This document shows, one piece after another, positions 1 through 6,229 of a stretch of 45,136 nucleotides of DNA. Each line of letters begins with the position of its first letter. Positions within the stretch are counted from its first letter, which is position 1. A model generated the notes under the pieces. It did not search any database. It saw nothing but the letters and a program-made list of their open reading frames with translations, and had not been told where the DNA came from. The translations under genes and the position numbers were made by a program. The DNA is from a virus: positions 1-45,136 of the IMG/VR virus record IMGVR_UViG_3300020190_002958; one strand, 5' to 3'.

Positions 1-539
1 CACAATGCATTCAAGGCATTCAAGGTGGTTCAGGTGGTCCAGGCGGTACAGGTCCACAAGGTCCACAAGGCATTCAAGGCATTCAAGGTGGTTCAGGTGG
101 TCCAGGCGGTACAGGTCCACAAGGTCCGAGAGGCGCACAAGGCGCTCAAGGTCCACAAGGTCCAAGAGGCGCACAAGGTGCTCAAGGATCACCTTCCGAT
201 TATAGATTGAAAGCCAATATCATAAACTATGATGATGGATGGGGCATTGTTAAACGTGTTAATGCTAAGAAATTTACTTGGAAAAACGATCCTACAAAAA
301 AAATTATTGAAGGGTTTATAGCTCACGAAGTACAAGAAAGTGGATTAACAGGTGCTGTACAGGGTAAAAAAGATCAAGTTGATGAAAAGGGTGAACCGAT
401 TTATCAATGGATTGAACATTGGCCATTTGTACCAACTGTTTGGTCGGCTATGAGCAAGGCTATAGCTCACATTGAAGAATTACAAGAAAAGGTTAAAAAT
501 TTAGAAAATGAAGTTACTGAACTAAAAAACAGATTATAA
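1..539 (+). CDS. Collagen-like tail fibre, C-terminal part with S74 chaperone domain
   Basis: This is the 3' end of a gene that begins before the window; the frame is open from base 3. The first part encodes about 20 Gly-X-Y triplets (GPQGPQ, GGSGGPGG, GPRGAQGAQ), which form a collagen-like trimeric stalk. It is followed by a peptidase S74 intramolecular chaperone domain. The SDYRLKANI segment (around bases 195-222) matches the conserved SD.RLK.NI motif that carries the Ser and Lys of the self-cleavage dyad. GFIAHEVQE follows, and the end is a coiled coil (AHIEELQEKVKNLENEV). In this family the domain trimerises the fibre and cuts itself off just before the Ser. The TTG at 207 is inside the motif and is not the start. 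The stop overlaps the end of the convergent glycosyltransferase gene by six bases. The role as a host-contact fibre is inferred. Confidence 0.85.
   Translation, partial: QCIQGIQGGSGGPGGTGPQGPQGIQGIQGGSGGPGGTGPQGPRGAQGAQGPQGPRGAQGAQGSPSDYRLKANIINYDDGWGIVKRVNAKKFTWKNDPTKKIIEGFIAHEVQESGLTGAVQGKKDQVDEKGEPIYQWIEHWPFVPTVWSAMSKAIAHIEELQEKVKNLENEVTELKNRL
9..195 (+). repeat. Tandem 63-nt and 36-nt repeats coding for collagen triplets
   Basis: A 63-nt unit occurs at 9-71 and again at 72-134, nearly identical apart from the last triplets. It is followed by a 36-nt unit (GPRGAQGAQGPQ) at about 123-158 and a near copy at 159-194. Every unit is a multiple of nine bases, so Gly-X-Y phase is kept. Because the units are so regular, two other forward frames are also open here without being genes. 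Confidence 0.85.
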
Positions 540-1841
540 GTCATTAATTTCGATACTACAATCTTTTATTTGATTTTTACATATAGTTTGAAGATTATCT
601 TTTTTTAAACCAGTATTAAATGCCAAATCTTTTATGTTTAGTTCTATTAAACGGCGATTAATTTCATTATCATAAGCAGACAATAACATATCAAATTGAC
701 GGTGTGTTTCTTTTTGTCGCGTCATTCCTATATTCAATCTATCAGCACATCTGTATTGAATATAACAAAATCTATTTAAATGCGCAATTTTTGTTACCAT
801 AAATGTTTTTAATAATAGTTCATAATCGTCACATATAAACATGTTTGGATTGTGACCGCCTACCATATCATAAATTTTTTTTCTCCAAGCTCTTACGTGA
901 TTTGGTGTGCATGCAATATGTCGAATTGTGACGCAATTGAGTTTTGGAGACACACAAACTTGATAATCTATATTTTTATAATTTTCTTTATAAATAGATC
1001 CATATCCTAATCCCCAATTTTGTTGATAAATTACAGGTTTATTATCTTCTTCGTATATTTCGCTGAAATTGGAGTACACGAAGCCTACATCTTCGTATTT
1101 TTTGAATGATTTATTAATATAATCCAGCGCTTTATTCGTCAATTCATCATCGTGGTCTAATTCAACCAATATTTCGCCGTTAGATAAACCTGCTGCCCAT
1201 TTTTTCAATTGACCGATTGAACCATTGTGTTGATTTGGTTTAAATACTTTGACCCGATGATCTAATTTTGATATTGCATTTAACAGTTCGTATGTTGTGT
1301 TGTCATCTGAATCGTCTACTATAATCCATTCCCAATTTTTATATGTTTGATTTTGTAATGAAGCGAACGGTCTTGTTATTTTTTCCTTGGTATTATATGC
1401 ACATGTAAACACTGAAATAAGTGGATAATCACTTTTAACATCCAGTATATTTGTTGTGTAACAATTGAGAATTTCTTCTATTAGTTTTTTATCGTCAATG
1501 TTATCTTTGATGTTGATCCACCGTTTTCGTAAGTCGTAAGGAACGTTACACAGTGTTTTGTATTCGGTCCAAGAACCGAAAGTAACAAAAACATGAGGAT
1601 TATGACTTTTTATTATGTCATATATAGTTGTATCGTTTTTTAGATTTATTATGTCAAAATCGTTAGCGACAACGTTATCTGTAACTGTTTTATCAATGAG
1701 AGAATGTACATGTTTTCCGATAAAACATATAGTAATTTTGTTATTTTTCTTAAAATCACTTATAGGTGTATTAACCGACAGTGGTTCGACGATTGGTTTA
1801 TTTGTGTTAATTTTAAATTTATTAACATCGAACGTGAACAT
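534..1841 (-). CDS. GT-2 family glycosyltransferase
   Basis: The product is 435 residues. An N-terminal part of about 135 residues (KITICFIGKHVHS, then VFVTFGSW) does not match the catalytic core and may be a Rossmann-like accessory domain. The catalytic GT-A domain begins with PLISVFTCAYNTKEKI and continues with SLQNQTYKNWEWIIVDDSD, the usual family 2 nucleotide-sugar-binding start. The metal-binding DXD motif is the DHDD in VELDHDDELT, and CDDYELLLKT is a plausible catalytic-base region. No membrane segment is visible, so it is probably cytoplasmic. It lies tail to tail with the fibre gene and head to tail, eight bases on, with the coiled-coil gene. It may sugar-coat a virion protein or remodel a host glycan; sugar and acceptor cannot be read from sequence. 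Confidence 0.85.
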   Translation of the reverse strand: MFTFDVNKFKINTNKPIVEPLSVNTPISDFKKNNKITICFIGKHVHSLIDKTVTDNVVANDFDIINLKNDTTIYDIIKSHNPHVFVTFGSWTEYKTLCNVPYDLRKRWINIKDNIDDKKLIEEILNCYTTNILDVKSDYPLISVFTCAYNTKEKITRPFASLQNQTYKNWEWIIVDDSDDNTTYELLNAISKLDHRVKVFKPNQHNGSIGQLKKWAAGLSNGEILVELDHDDELTNKALDYINKSFKKYEDVGFVYSNFSEIYEEDNKPVIYQQNWGLGYGSIYKENYKNIDYQVCVSPKLNCVTIRHIACTPNHVRAWRKKIYDMVGGHNPNMFICDDYELLLKTFMVTKIAHLNRFCYIQYRCADRLNIGMTRQKETHRQFDMLLSAYDNEINRRLIELNIKDLAFNTGLKKDNLQTICKNQIKDCSIEINDL

Positions 1842-1849
1842 AAATAAAT

Positions 1850-2125
1850 TTATTTAATAGGCGTAAATGTACCGTCTTTTAGATTTAATTTACCGTCGCC
1901 ATATTTTACGCTTAAAGCGTTTACCAGATCGTTTTCTTTTTTGAGACACTTTTCCCATTCGTTTATTATTTCTTTTTCTTTTTCTTCAAGAGATTTTTTT
2001 TGACGGTCAATATCAATCAATTCAAGTCTAATTTGACCGAGTTCAAAGATTTTTTGTTGATACTCATCTTGTAGTTCAACTATTGATTTTATTTCTTCTT
2101 CAGAAAATTTTATTGGTTCACTCAT
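1850..2125 (-). CDS. Small coiled-coil protein, function unknown
   Basis: The product is 91 residues. Residues about 8-70 are almost entirely charged and helical (SEEEIKSIVELQDEYQQKI, then QKKSLEEKEKEIINEWEKC), predicting a long coiled coil. A short C-terminal tail ends YGDGKLNLKDGTFTPIK, which looks like a beta hairpin. This arrangement of a helical hairpin plus a short conserved tail is common among small T4-type phage proteins of unknown role. It is upstream of the GT-2 gene on the same strand, with eight bases between them, so they are likely co-transcribed. No catalytic motif is visible. Confidence 0.7.
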   Translation of the reverse strand: MSEPIKFSEEEIKSIVELQDEYQQKIFELGQIRLELIDIDRQKKSLEEKEKEIINEWEKCLKKENDLVNALSVKYGDGKLNLKDGTFTPIK

Positions 2126-2165
2126 ATTATTCAGTTATATATAGAATCTACGAATCGCTGTATTA

Positions 2166-2173
2166 TATTTATA
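2166..2173 (+). promoter_or_regulatory. TATTTATA late-promoter-like motif
   Basis: TATTTATA ends exactly four bases before the GTG at 2178. The same spacing occurs at six other genes in the window. An out-of-frame ATG overlaps the GTG but is followed at once by TGA. Confidence 0.5.
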
Positions 2174-2177
2174 AAAT

Positions 2178-2363
2178 GTGAAATACGTTGAATTTAATGA
2201 CAACTTATTAGCGCATGTTAAAGATTATCAGTACGTTGAAAACGAAGATAGTTACGCACAAGATATACTTGAAGAGTTTAACGAAAGATTTAACTTTGGC
2301 AAAATAAAAATTGATCCCAGTGTTGGTTTTGAAAAGAAACTGCTTGACATTTGTTTTATATAA
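2178..2363 (+). CDS. Hypothetical 61-residue protein
   Basis: A small acidic protein starting at GTG (MKYVEFNDNLLAHVKDYQY). It is not recognised. The start is supported by TATTTATA four bases upstream, as at other genes here, and by the lack of an in-frame ATG near the 5' end; the ATG at 2176 is out of frame and runs into a stop. It is divergent from the coiled-coil gene at 2125, so the 52 bases between them hold promoters for both strands. It is probably a late gene if the motif is a late promoter. Confidence 0.55.
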   Translation: MKYVEFNDNLLAHVKDYQYVENEDSYAQDILEEFNERFNFGKIKIDPSVGFEKKLLDICFI

Positions 2364-2425
2364 AGTATAAATGCTTTAAGCCGCTAATCAATATTATTAT
2401 TAATAGCATTTGTTTATAAAAAAGC

Positions 2426-2455
2426 ATATAAGCACAACAAGCAGTCTGCTTATAT
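2426..2455 (+). other. Hairpin overlapping the promoter-like motif of gene 2465
   Basis: A perfect 9-bp stem (ATATAAGCA at 2426-2434 with TGCTTATAT at 2447-2455) encloses a 12-base loop. The right arm overlaps the TATTTATT motif at 2453-2460 and ends nine bases before the start codon. It could end upstream transcription or affect use of the start; there is no clear T-run. Confidence 0.45.
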
Positions 2456-2460
2456 TTATT
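2453..2460 (+). promoter_or_regulatory. TATTTATT late-promoter-like motif
   Basis: TATTTATT followed by the four bases ATTA and then the ATG at 2465. No Shine-Dalgarno site is present. Confidence 0.5.
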
Positions 2461-2464
2461 ATTA

Positions 2465-3625
2465 ATGAAATCTTATACAATTTATTTAGATATGGATGGT
2501 GTGCTTACTGACTGGGTAGGTAAGTTTAAACAATTGAGCAATGGAATAGATTCTGAAGATTATAAACAACGTTATGGCGAAAAAGCATATTATGACTTGG
2601 TAGATTCGGTTGGTGAACGTTTTTATTCACAATTGGAATGGTTGCCTGATGGCAAACAAATTGTAGATTATTTAAAAGATTATCCAGCTATAATATTGAG
2701 TAGCGGACCAACTGAATATGCTCAGGTTGGCAAAAAAATTTGGTTAAAGAATAACAACATACCTTTTAAGGCAATAATTGTAAGCAATAAAAAATACAAG
2801 GCAGATTACGCAAATAATAATAGTATATTAATTGATGATGATATTGATAATATTAACAATTTTAGAAAAGCGGGCGGTATTGGTGTATTACATAAAAATG
2901 CAAAAGATACTATAGAACAATTGAAACAAATACCAAATTTAGAAAAAAGATGGTATATTGAAAATACTACATTAAATCCAGAATTTTGGAATGGTAAAGT
3001 TTTAAAATCAGAAATTCAGCAAAAGCTTTTACAACACGCAAAATATTTCTATAAAGAAACAGAATTACAATCACCTATTGTTGATATTATAATGGTGGGA
3101 TCTAGTGCGGGTTACAACTGGACAAGTACTAGTGATATAGATCTACACATTGTATCGGACTTTAAACAAATAAATACAGATACAAATCTAGTCAAAAACT
3201 ACGTTAATGTATTACGTACGTCATGGAACGAAAAACACAACATCAAAATCAACAATCACGAAGTCGAAGTTTATATACAAGATATAAATCATCCAAATAG
3301 AAGTCATGGTATCTATTCAATTCTTAAAAATACATGGATAAAAGAACCTGACTTTGAAGGGGTTAATTTGGATAAAAATGAAATACTTAAAATTTATAGA
3401 GACTATAAAGCACAAATAGAGGCCGCCATATCCACAAAAAATCCAAATATAATGAAGGATCTAACAAAGAAAATTACTGATTATCGTAATGACGGATTGG
3501 CAACTCATGGAGAATTCAGCATACCAAACATAGTTTATAAACTTTTACGTAGACGAAACGACATGAAAAAATTGTATGATTCAATGAACGCCGCAATAGA
3601 CACAAAATTAAGCATAACAGTTTAA
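2465..3625 (+). CDS. HAD-type phosphatase fused to a Pol-beta-like nucleotidyltransferase
   Basis: The product is 386 residues with two domains. Residues 1-155 are a HAD hydrolase of the 5'-nucleotidase type. Motif I is DMDGVLTDW (9-17, nucleophile Asp9 and acid/base Asp11), motif II is ILSS (77-80), the motif III Lys is near 112, and motif IV is LIDDDIDN (around 122-129). Residues about 185-300 resemble a DNA polymerase beta-type nucleotidyltransferase: GS at 212-213 followed by SDIDLH (223-228), with a possible third acidic residue in HEVEVYIQ. The C-terminal 90 residues are helical and basic. The likely reactions are removal of a phosphate by the first half and transfer of a nucleotide by the second. 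The substrate is unknown. It sits upstream of the tail-tube gene with a late-type motif, so it may be made late. Confidence 0.75.
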   Translation: MKSYTIYLDMDGVLTDWVGKFKQLSNGIDSEDYKQRYGEKAYYDLVDSVGERFYSQLEWLPDGKQIVDYLKDYPAIILSSGPTEYAQVGKKIWLKNNNIPFKAIIVSNKKYKADYANNNSILIDDDIDNINNFRKAGGIGVLHKNAKDTIEQLKQIPNLEKRWYIENTTLNPEFWNGKVLKSEIQQKLLQHAKYFYKETELQSPIVDIIMVGSSAGYNWTSTSDIDLHIVSDFKQINTDTNLVKNYVNVLRTSWNEKHNIKINNHEVEVYIQDINHPNRSHGIYSILKNTWIKEPDFEGVNLDKNEILKIYRDYKAQIEAAISTKNPNIMKDLTKKITDYRNDGLATHGEFSIPNIVYKLLRRRNDMKKLYDSMNAAIDTKLSITV

Positions 3626-3660
3626 TAATAAACTTAAAAAAATAGTATAATAATCGGCAG

Positions 3661-3689
3661 TATTTATATTTATTATTATAACATAAGGA
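3661..3689 (+). promoter_or_regulatory. Overlapping TATTTATA/TATTTATT motifs and Shine-Dalgarno site for the tail-tube gene
   Basis: TATTTATA (3661-3668) overlaps TATTTATT (3667-3674). Unlike most copies here, these lie 24 or more bases before the ATG at 3699. The leader carries AAGGA at 3685-3689, nine bases from the start, so the abundant tube protein seems to have a proper leader and ribosome-binding site. Confidence 0.5.
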
Positions 3690-3698
3690 ACATAATTT

Positions 3699-4190
3699 AT
3701 GGCAGAGCTACTTAATCCTACAGAAATTTTTTATACAAGTTTTGAACCAAAAGTTCAAAATAGATTTATTCTATTGTGTGATGGTATTCCATCATTTATT
3801 ATCAAAAAATGCAGCCGCCCATCAATTACACAACAAGCTAAAGAATTGGATCACATTAACATCAAGACTTACTACAAAGGTAAAACTACTTGGGGTCCAG
3901 TCAGTATGGAATTGTATGACCCAATCGTACCATCTGGTGCACAAGCTGTAATGGAATGGATTCGTCTAGGACACGAATCTGTAACAGGCCGTGATGGTTA
4001 TAGTGATTTCTATAAAAAAGATATAACTATTAACGTAGTAGGACCAGTGGGTGACAAAGTAGAAGAATGGACACTACGTGGTGCTTTTATTACCGAAGCT
4101 ACATTTGGTGATCTCGACTGGTCTAACGACGGGGACGCTTTGACAGTAAGTTTGACGGTCCAACCAGACTATTGTATTCTCCAATATTAA
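3699..4190 (+). CDS. Tail tube protein, T4 gp19 type
   Basis: The product is 163 residues, the same size as T4 gp19. It has the expected pattern: NRFILLCDGIPSFIIKKCSR near residues 20-40, a YYKGKTTWGPVSMELYDP segment, GAQAVMEWI and a C-terminal DYCILQY. In T4 this protein forms the hexameric rings of the inner tube through which DNA passes, built on the gp48/gp54 platform and measured by the tape-measure protein, whose candidate lies 2 kb downstream. The start is chosen for its AAGGA ribosome-binding site. A strong terminator follows 22 bases after the stop, which fits a separately and strongly expressed gene. Confidence 0.88.
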   Translation: MAELLNPTEIFYTSFEPKVQNRFILLCDGIPSFIIKKCSRPSITQQAKELDHINIKTYYKGKTTWGPVSMELYDPIVPSGAQAVMEWIRLGHESVTGRDGYSDFYKKDITINVVGPVGDKVEEWTLRGAFITEATFGDLDWSNDGDALTVSLTVQPDYCILQY

Positions 4191-4212
4191 TTTTGAATGG
4201 ATTAATTATAAT

Positions 4213-4245
4213 ATCCTCACTAGCAAAACTAGTGAGGATTTTTTA
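4213..4245 (+). terminator. Rho-independent terminator after the tail-tube gene
   Basis: A perfect 11-bp stem (ATCCTCACTAG at 4213-4223 with its complement at 4229-4239) around a CAAAA loop is followed by TTTTTATTT. Confidence 0.9.
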
Positions 4246-4254
4246 TTTACAATA

Positions 4255-4262
4255 TATTTATA
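4255..4262 (+). promoter_or_regulatory. TATTTATA late-promoter-like motif
   Basis: TATTTATA four bases before the ATG at 4267. It is part of the perfect palindrome TATTTATAAATA (4255-4266), so it also contains TATAAATA, the T4 late-promoter consensus. Confidence 0.5.
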
Positions 4263-4266
4263 AATA

Positions 4267-5139
4267 ATGAATCAAGTAGTCGTATTGTTACCAGGCGGAT
4301 TTAAACCACCACATGCAGGACACTTGGGTCTTGCCAACAAATTTGCTAGTAGACCTGATGTGTCCAAAGTAATAGTTATGGTTGGACCAAGCGAACGTAA
4401 CGGCATAGGTTTACAACAAAGTTTAGCAATTTGGAATTTGTTGAAAAAAAATCCAAAGGTACAGGTACAGTCTGTAGACAACGACAGCCCTATGAATTCG
4501 GCGTTTGGTTATGTATTTAATCTACCAAAAAACAGTGTGGAAACTATAGCTTTAGGTGCAAGTGCAAAAAGTTTAGAAGATGCAAAAAGAAGTAAAATAT
4601 TTGCATTAGCTGTAGAACGTTACAAAACCAAACCAACAAAAGATGGTGCTACTGCACCAACAGGTATTCAAGTTGTTGACATGACAGACGACGTTCCTGC
4701 TATTTATCTGGGCAGAAATGATGATAAAAATGGTCGAAGTATCAGTGCTAGTACACTTAGACAAGATATAGCTGATAAAAACTTTGAAAACTTTAAAACG
4801 AACTATCCTAACATAAGTCTTCCAGTAGTTAAACAAATTTATAAAATACTAACCAATATGAATATTAAAGAAAGATTCGAAAAATTACCAAAAGAAAAGA
4901 AAGAACTATTAAAAAACTTGGTCAATGAAAAAGTAAAGTCACTTAAACGTGAACTTATGAATGCTAAAATCAAAGATAAAGTTCATGAATATGTTACCGG
5001 CGAAGAAGATTCTTCATCTACTTATCCTTCGATAGATGTATCGTTTACCGAACAAAAGAAAAAGAATGTTAAAATTCAAGAGTTACAAACCCGTCTTGAA
5101 AAATTAACAAAAGCAATTGATACATTAAAAATAAAATAA
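4267..5139 (+). CDS. HxGH-type nucleotidyltransferase (cytidylyl/adenylyl transferase fold)
   Basis: The product is 290 residues. Residues 1-200 show the HxGH nucleotidyltransferase superfamily: LPGGFKPPHAGHLGLA near the N terminus (HAGH is the nucleotide-binding signature), VMVGPS, and GRSISASTLRQDI near residue 160, which matches the ISxxTLR motif. Family members join a nucleotide to a small phosphate compound, as in CTP:glycerol-3-phosphate cytidylyltransferase or NMN adenylyltransferase. The substrate cannot be told apart here. The last 95 residues are a charged helical extension (EKLPKEKKELLKNLVNEK, then a coiled coil) not found in the minimal enzymes, and it may attach to another protein. 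The gene stands between tail tube and tail chaperone. Confidence 0.75.
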   Translation: MNQVVVLLPGGFKPPHAGHLGLANKFASRPDVSKVIVMVGPSERNGIGLQQSLAIWNLLKKNPKVQVQSVDNDSPMNSAFGYVFNLPKNSVETIALGASAKSLEDAKRSKIFALAVERYKTKPTKDGATAPTGIQVVDMTDDVPAIYLGRNDDKNGRSISASTLRQDIADKNFENFKTNYPNISLPVVKQIYKILTNMNIKERFEKLPKEKKELLKNLVNEKVKSLKRELMNAKIKDKVHEYVTGEEDSSSTYPSIDVSFTEQKKKNVKIQELQTRLEKLTKAIDTLKIK

Positions 5140-5179
5140 TCAAAAAACTATAATAATGTTATATGTATAAACACAAGTT

Positions 5180-5986
5180 ATGAGTGACGAGATTTACATC
5201 CAACGAAACAACAATAATCAACCAACTGTAAGCAAATTTCCTTCTGAACAAATAGATCTACCATCAGAAGGGTGTGTTTATCCAACAAATCACCCCCTTA
5301 GTAACGGTAAAGTAGAACTTAAGTATATGACCGCTAGAGAAGAGGATATTCTTACAAATGCTAATAACATTCGTAGAGGTAACGCTTTAGACAAATTATT
5401 GGAATCGTTGATTGTTGAAAAGGATGTCAAGTTAAACGATCTAATTAGTGCCGATAAAAGTGCTTTGATTATAGCCTGTAGACGATTAGCTTATGGTGAC
5501 AATTATGGACCATTTAAATATAAATGTCCAAAATGTGGTGAAGACAGTCAACATAACTTTGATATTTCAAAACTAGTAAATGTAAATATACCCGACGAAA
5601 ATAGACCAAAAAACAATAATGCATTCGAATGTACATTACCATTTTCAAAACGTGTTGTTACAATCAAGTTATTGACTCATAGAGATGAAACTGAGATTGA
5701 AAATGAACTTAAAGCGTTAAAGAAGATATCAGCAGACAATGTACCTGAACTGAGTACACGCTTGAAATATCATATAGTATCAGTTGACGACAATCCAGAC
5801 AGAGGTTATATACGATCATTTGTTGATAAAGAACTACTATCTAGAGACAGTTTGGAATTACGCAGATTTATCAAAAAAGTATCACCCGATGTAGAACTCA
5901 AGTTTGACTTTCAATGTAACAGTTGTAGTCATGAGGACAGACTGGAGGTGCCGTTGACGGCTGAATTTTTTTGGCCTTCGACCTGA
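5180..5986 (+). CDS. gp26-type baseplate hub/tail chaperone protein with zinc ribbon
   Basis: The product is 268 residues. IDLPSEGCVYP near residue 27, YMTAREEDIL near 50 and an LL.SLI.....DL region match the T4 baseplate hub gp26 type. A zinc ribbon is visible: CPKCGEDS near residue 115 and CNSCSHEDR near 249. The protein ends AEFFWPST. The equivalent position, upstream of the tape-measure gene, is held by the G/GT tail chaperones in lambda. Next to its stop, a T7 run allows entry to a frame that stays open to 6203, so a longer form is likely. The start ATG lies 40 bases after the nucleotidyltransferase stop with no strong ribosome-binding site. Identity as a hub-assembly chaperone rather than a fixed hub subunit is inferred. 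Confidence 0.7.
   Translation: MSDEIYIQRNNNNQPTVSKFPSEQIDLPSEGCVYPTNHPLSNGKVELKYMTAREEDILTNANNIRRGNALDKLLESLIVEKDVKLNDLISADKSALIIACRRLAYGDNYGPFKYKCPKCGEDSQHNFDISKLVNVNIPDENRPKNNNAFECTLPFSKRVVTIKLLTHRDETEIENELKALKKISADNVPELSTRLKYHIVSVDDNPDRGYIRSFVDKELLSRDSLELRRFIKKVSPDVELKFDFQCNSCSHEDRLEVPLTAEFFWPST
5966..5972 (+). promoter_or_regulatory. Candidate slippery T7 run for a programmed frameshift
   Basis: Seven T's read as GAA TTT TTT TGG in the main frame, four codons before the TGA at 5984-5986. A +1 (or -2) shift here enters a frame that is open from 5958 to 6203. Confidence 0.55.
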
Positions 5987-6203
5987 AGATAGACTCGTAA
6001 TATACGACACTCTATTTTTGATTTCCTATAACTCAGAAGGTGCTGTATCATTTTATGATGCTTATGATATGCCTGTATTTTTGCGTAATTATTATCTAAA
6101 GAAATTGTTAGAAACGAAGAATAAAGAAAGTCAAGCAGAAGATAAGGCAGCTAATCCTACAAATATCAAAAAAAGCATAGGTAAAATAAAACCAGGCTGG
6201 TAA
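5973..6203 (+). CDS. Frameshift extension of the tail chaperone (gp51/T-like part)
   Basis: The frame is open from 5958 and encodes, after the T-run, GLRPEDRLVIYDTLFLISY, then YDAYDMPVFLRNYYLKKLL and a charged tail ending KIKPGW. The best available starts are a TTG at 6018 and an ATG at 6066, and both would discard the protein-like segment before them. The sequence is therefore best read as a C-terminal extension reached by frameshifting from the 5180 gene. The Y.MP...R.YYLKK pattern resembles the second half of hub-chaperone pairs (gp51 in T4, T in lambda GT). It could instead be a separate gene with the TTG start, or a real mutation. It ends 26 bases before the tape-measure gene. Confidence 0.55.
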   Translation, partial: GLRPEDRLVIYDTLFLISYNSEGAVSFYDAYDMPVFLRNYYLKKLLETKNKESQAEDKAANPTNIKKSIGKIKPGW

Positions 6204-6217
6204 TTCTAGTTTTGTTA

Positions 6218-6225
6218 TATTTATA
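6218..6225 (+). promoter_or_regulatory. TATTTATA late-promoter-like motif
   Basis: TATTTATA, four bases (AGAT), then the ATG at 6230. No Shine-Dalgarno site. Confidence 0.5.
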
Positions 6226-6229
6226 AGAT

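Noticed and set aside
5-210. Two short Ser/Arg- or Val/Gln-rich reading frames in the fibre repeat
   Set aside because: They are by-products of the 9-base-phased collagen repeat; the continuous frame from base 3 runs through the S74 domain.
2369-2411. AAATGCT...AGCATTT inverted repeat as a terminator after gene 2178
   Set aside because: The loop is 29 bases and no T-run follows, so termination is not supported.
5967-6000. A -1 frameshift at the T7 run
   Set aside because: The -1 frame ends at a stop after about ten codons and encodes nothing protein-like; only the +1/-2 frame extends.
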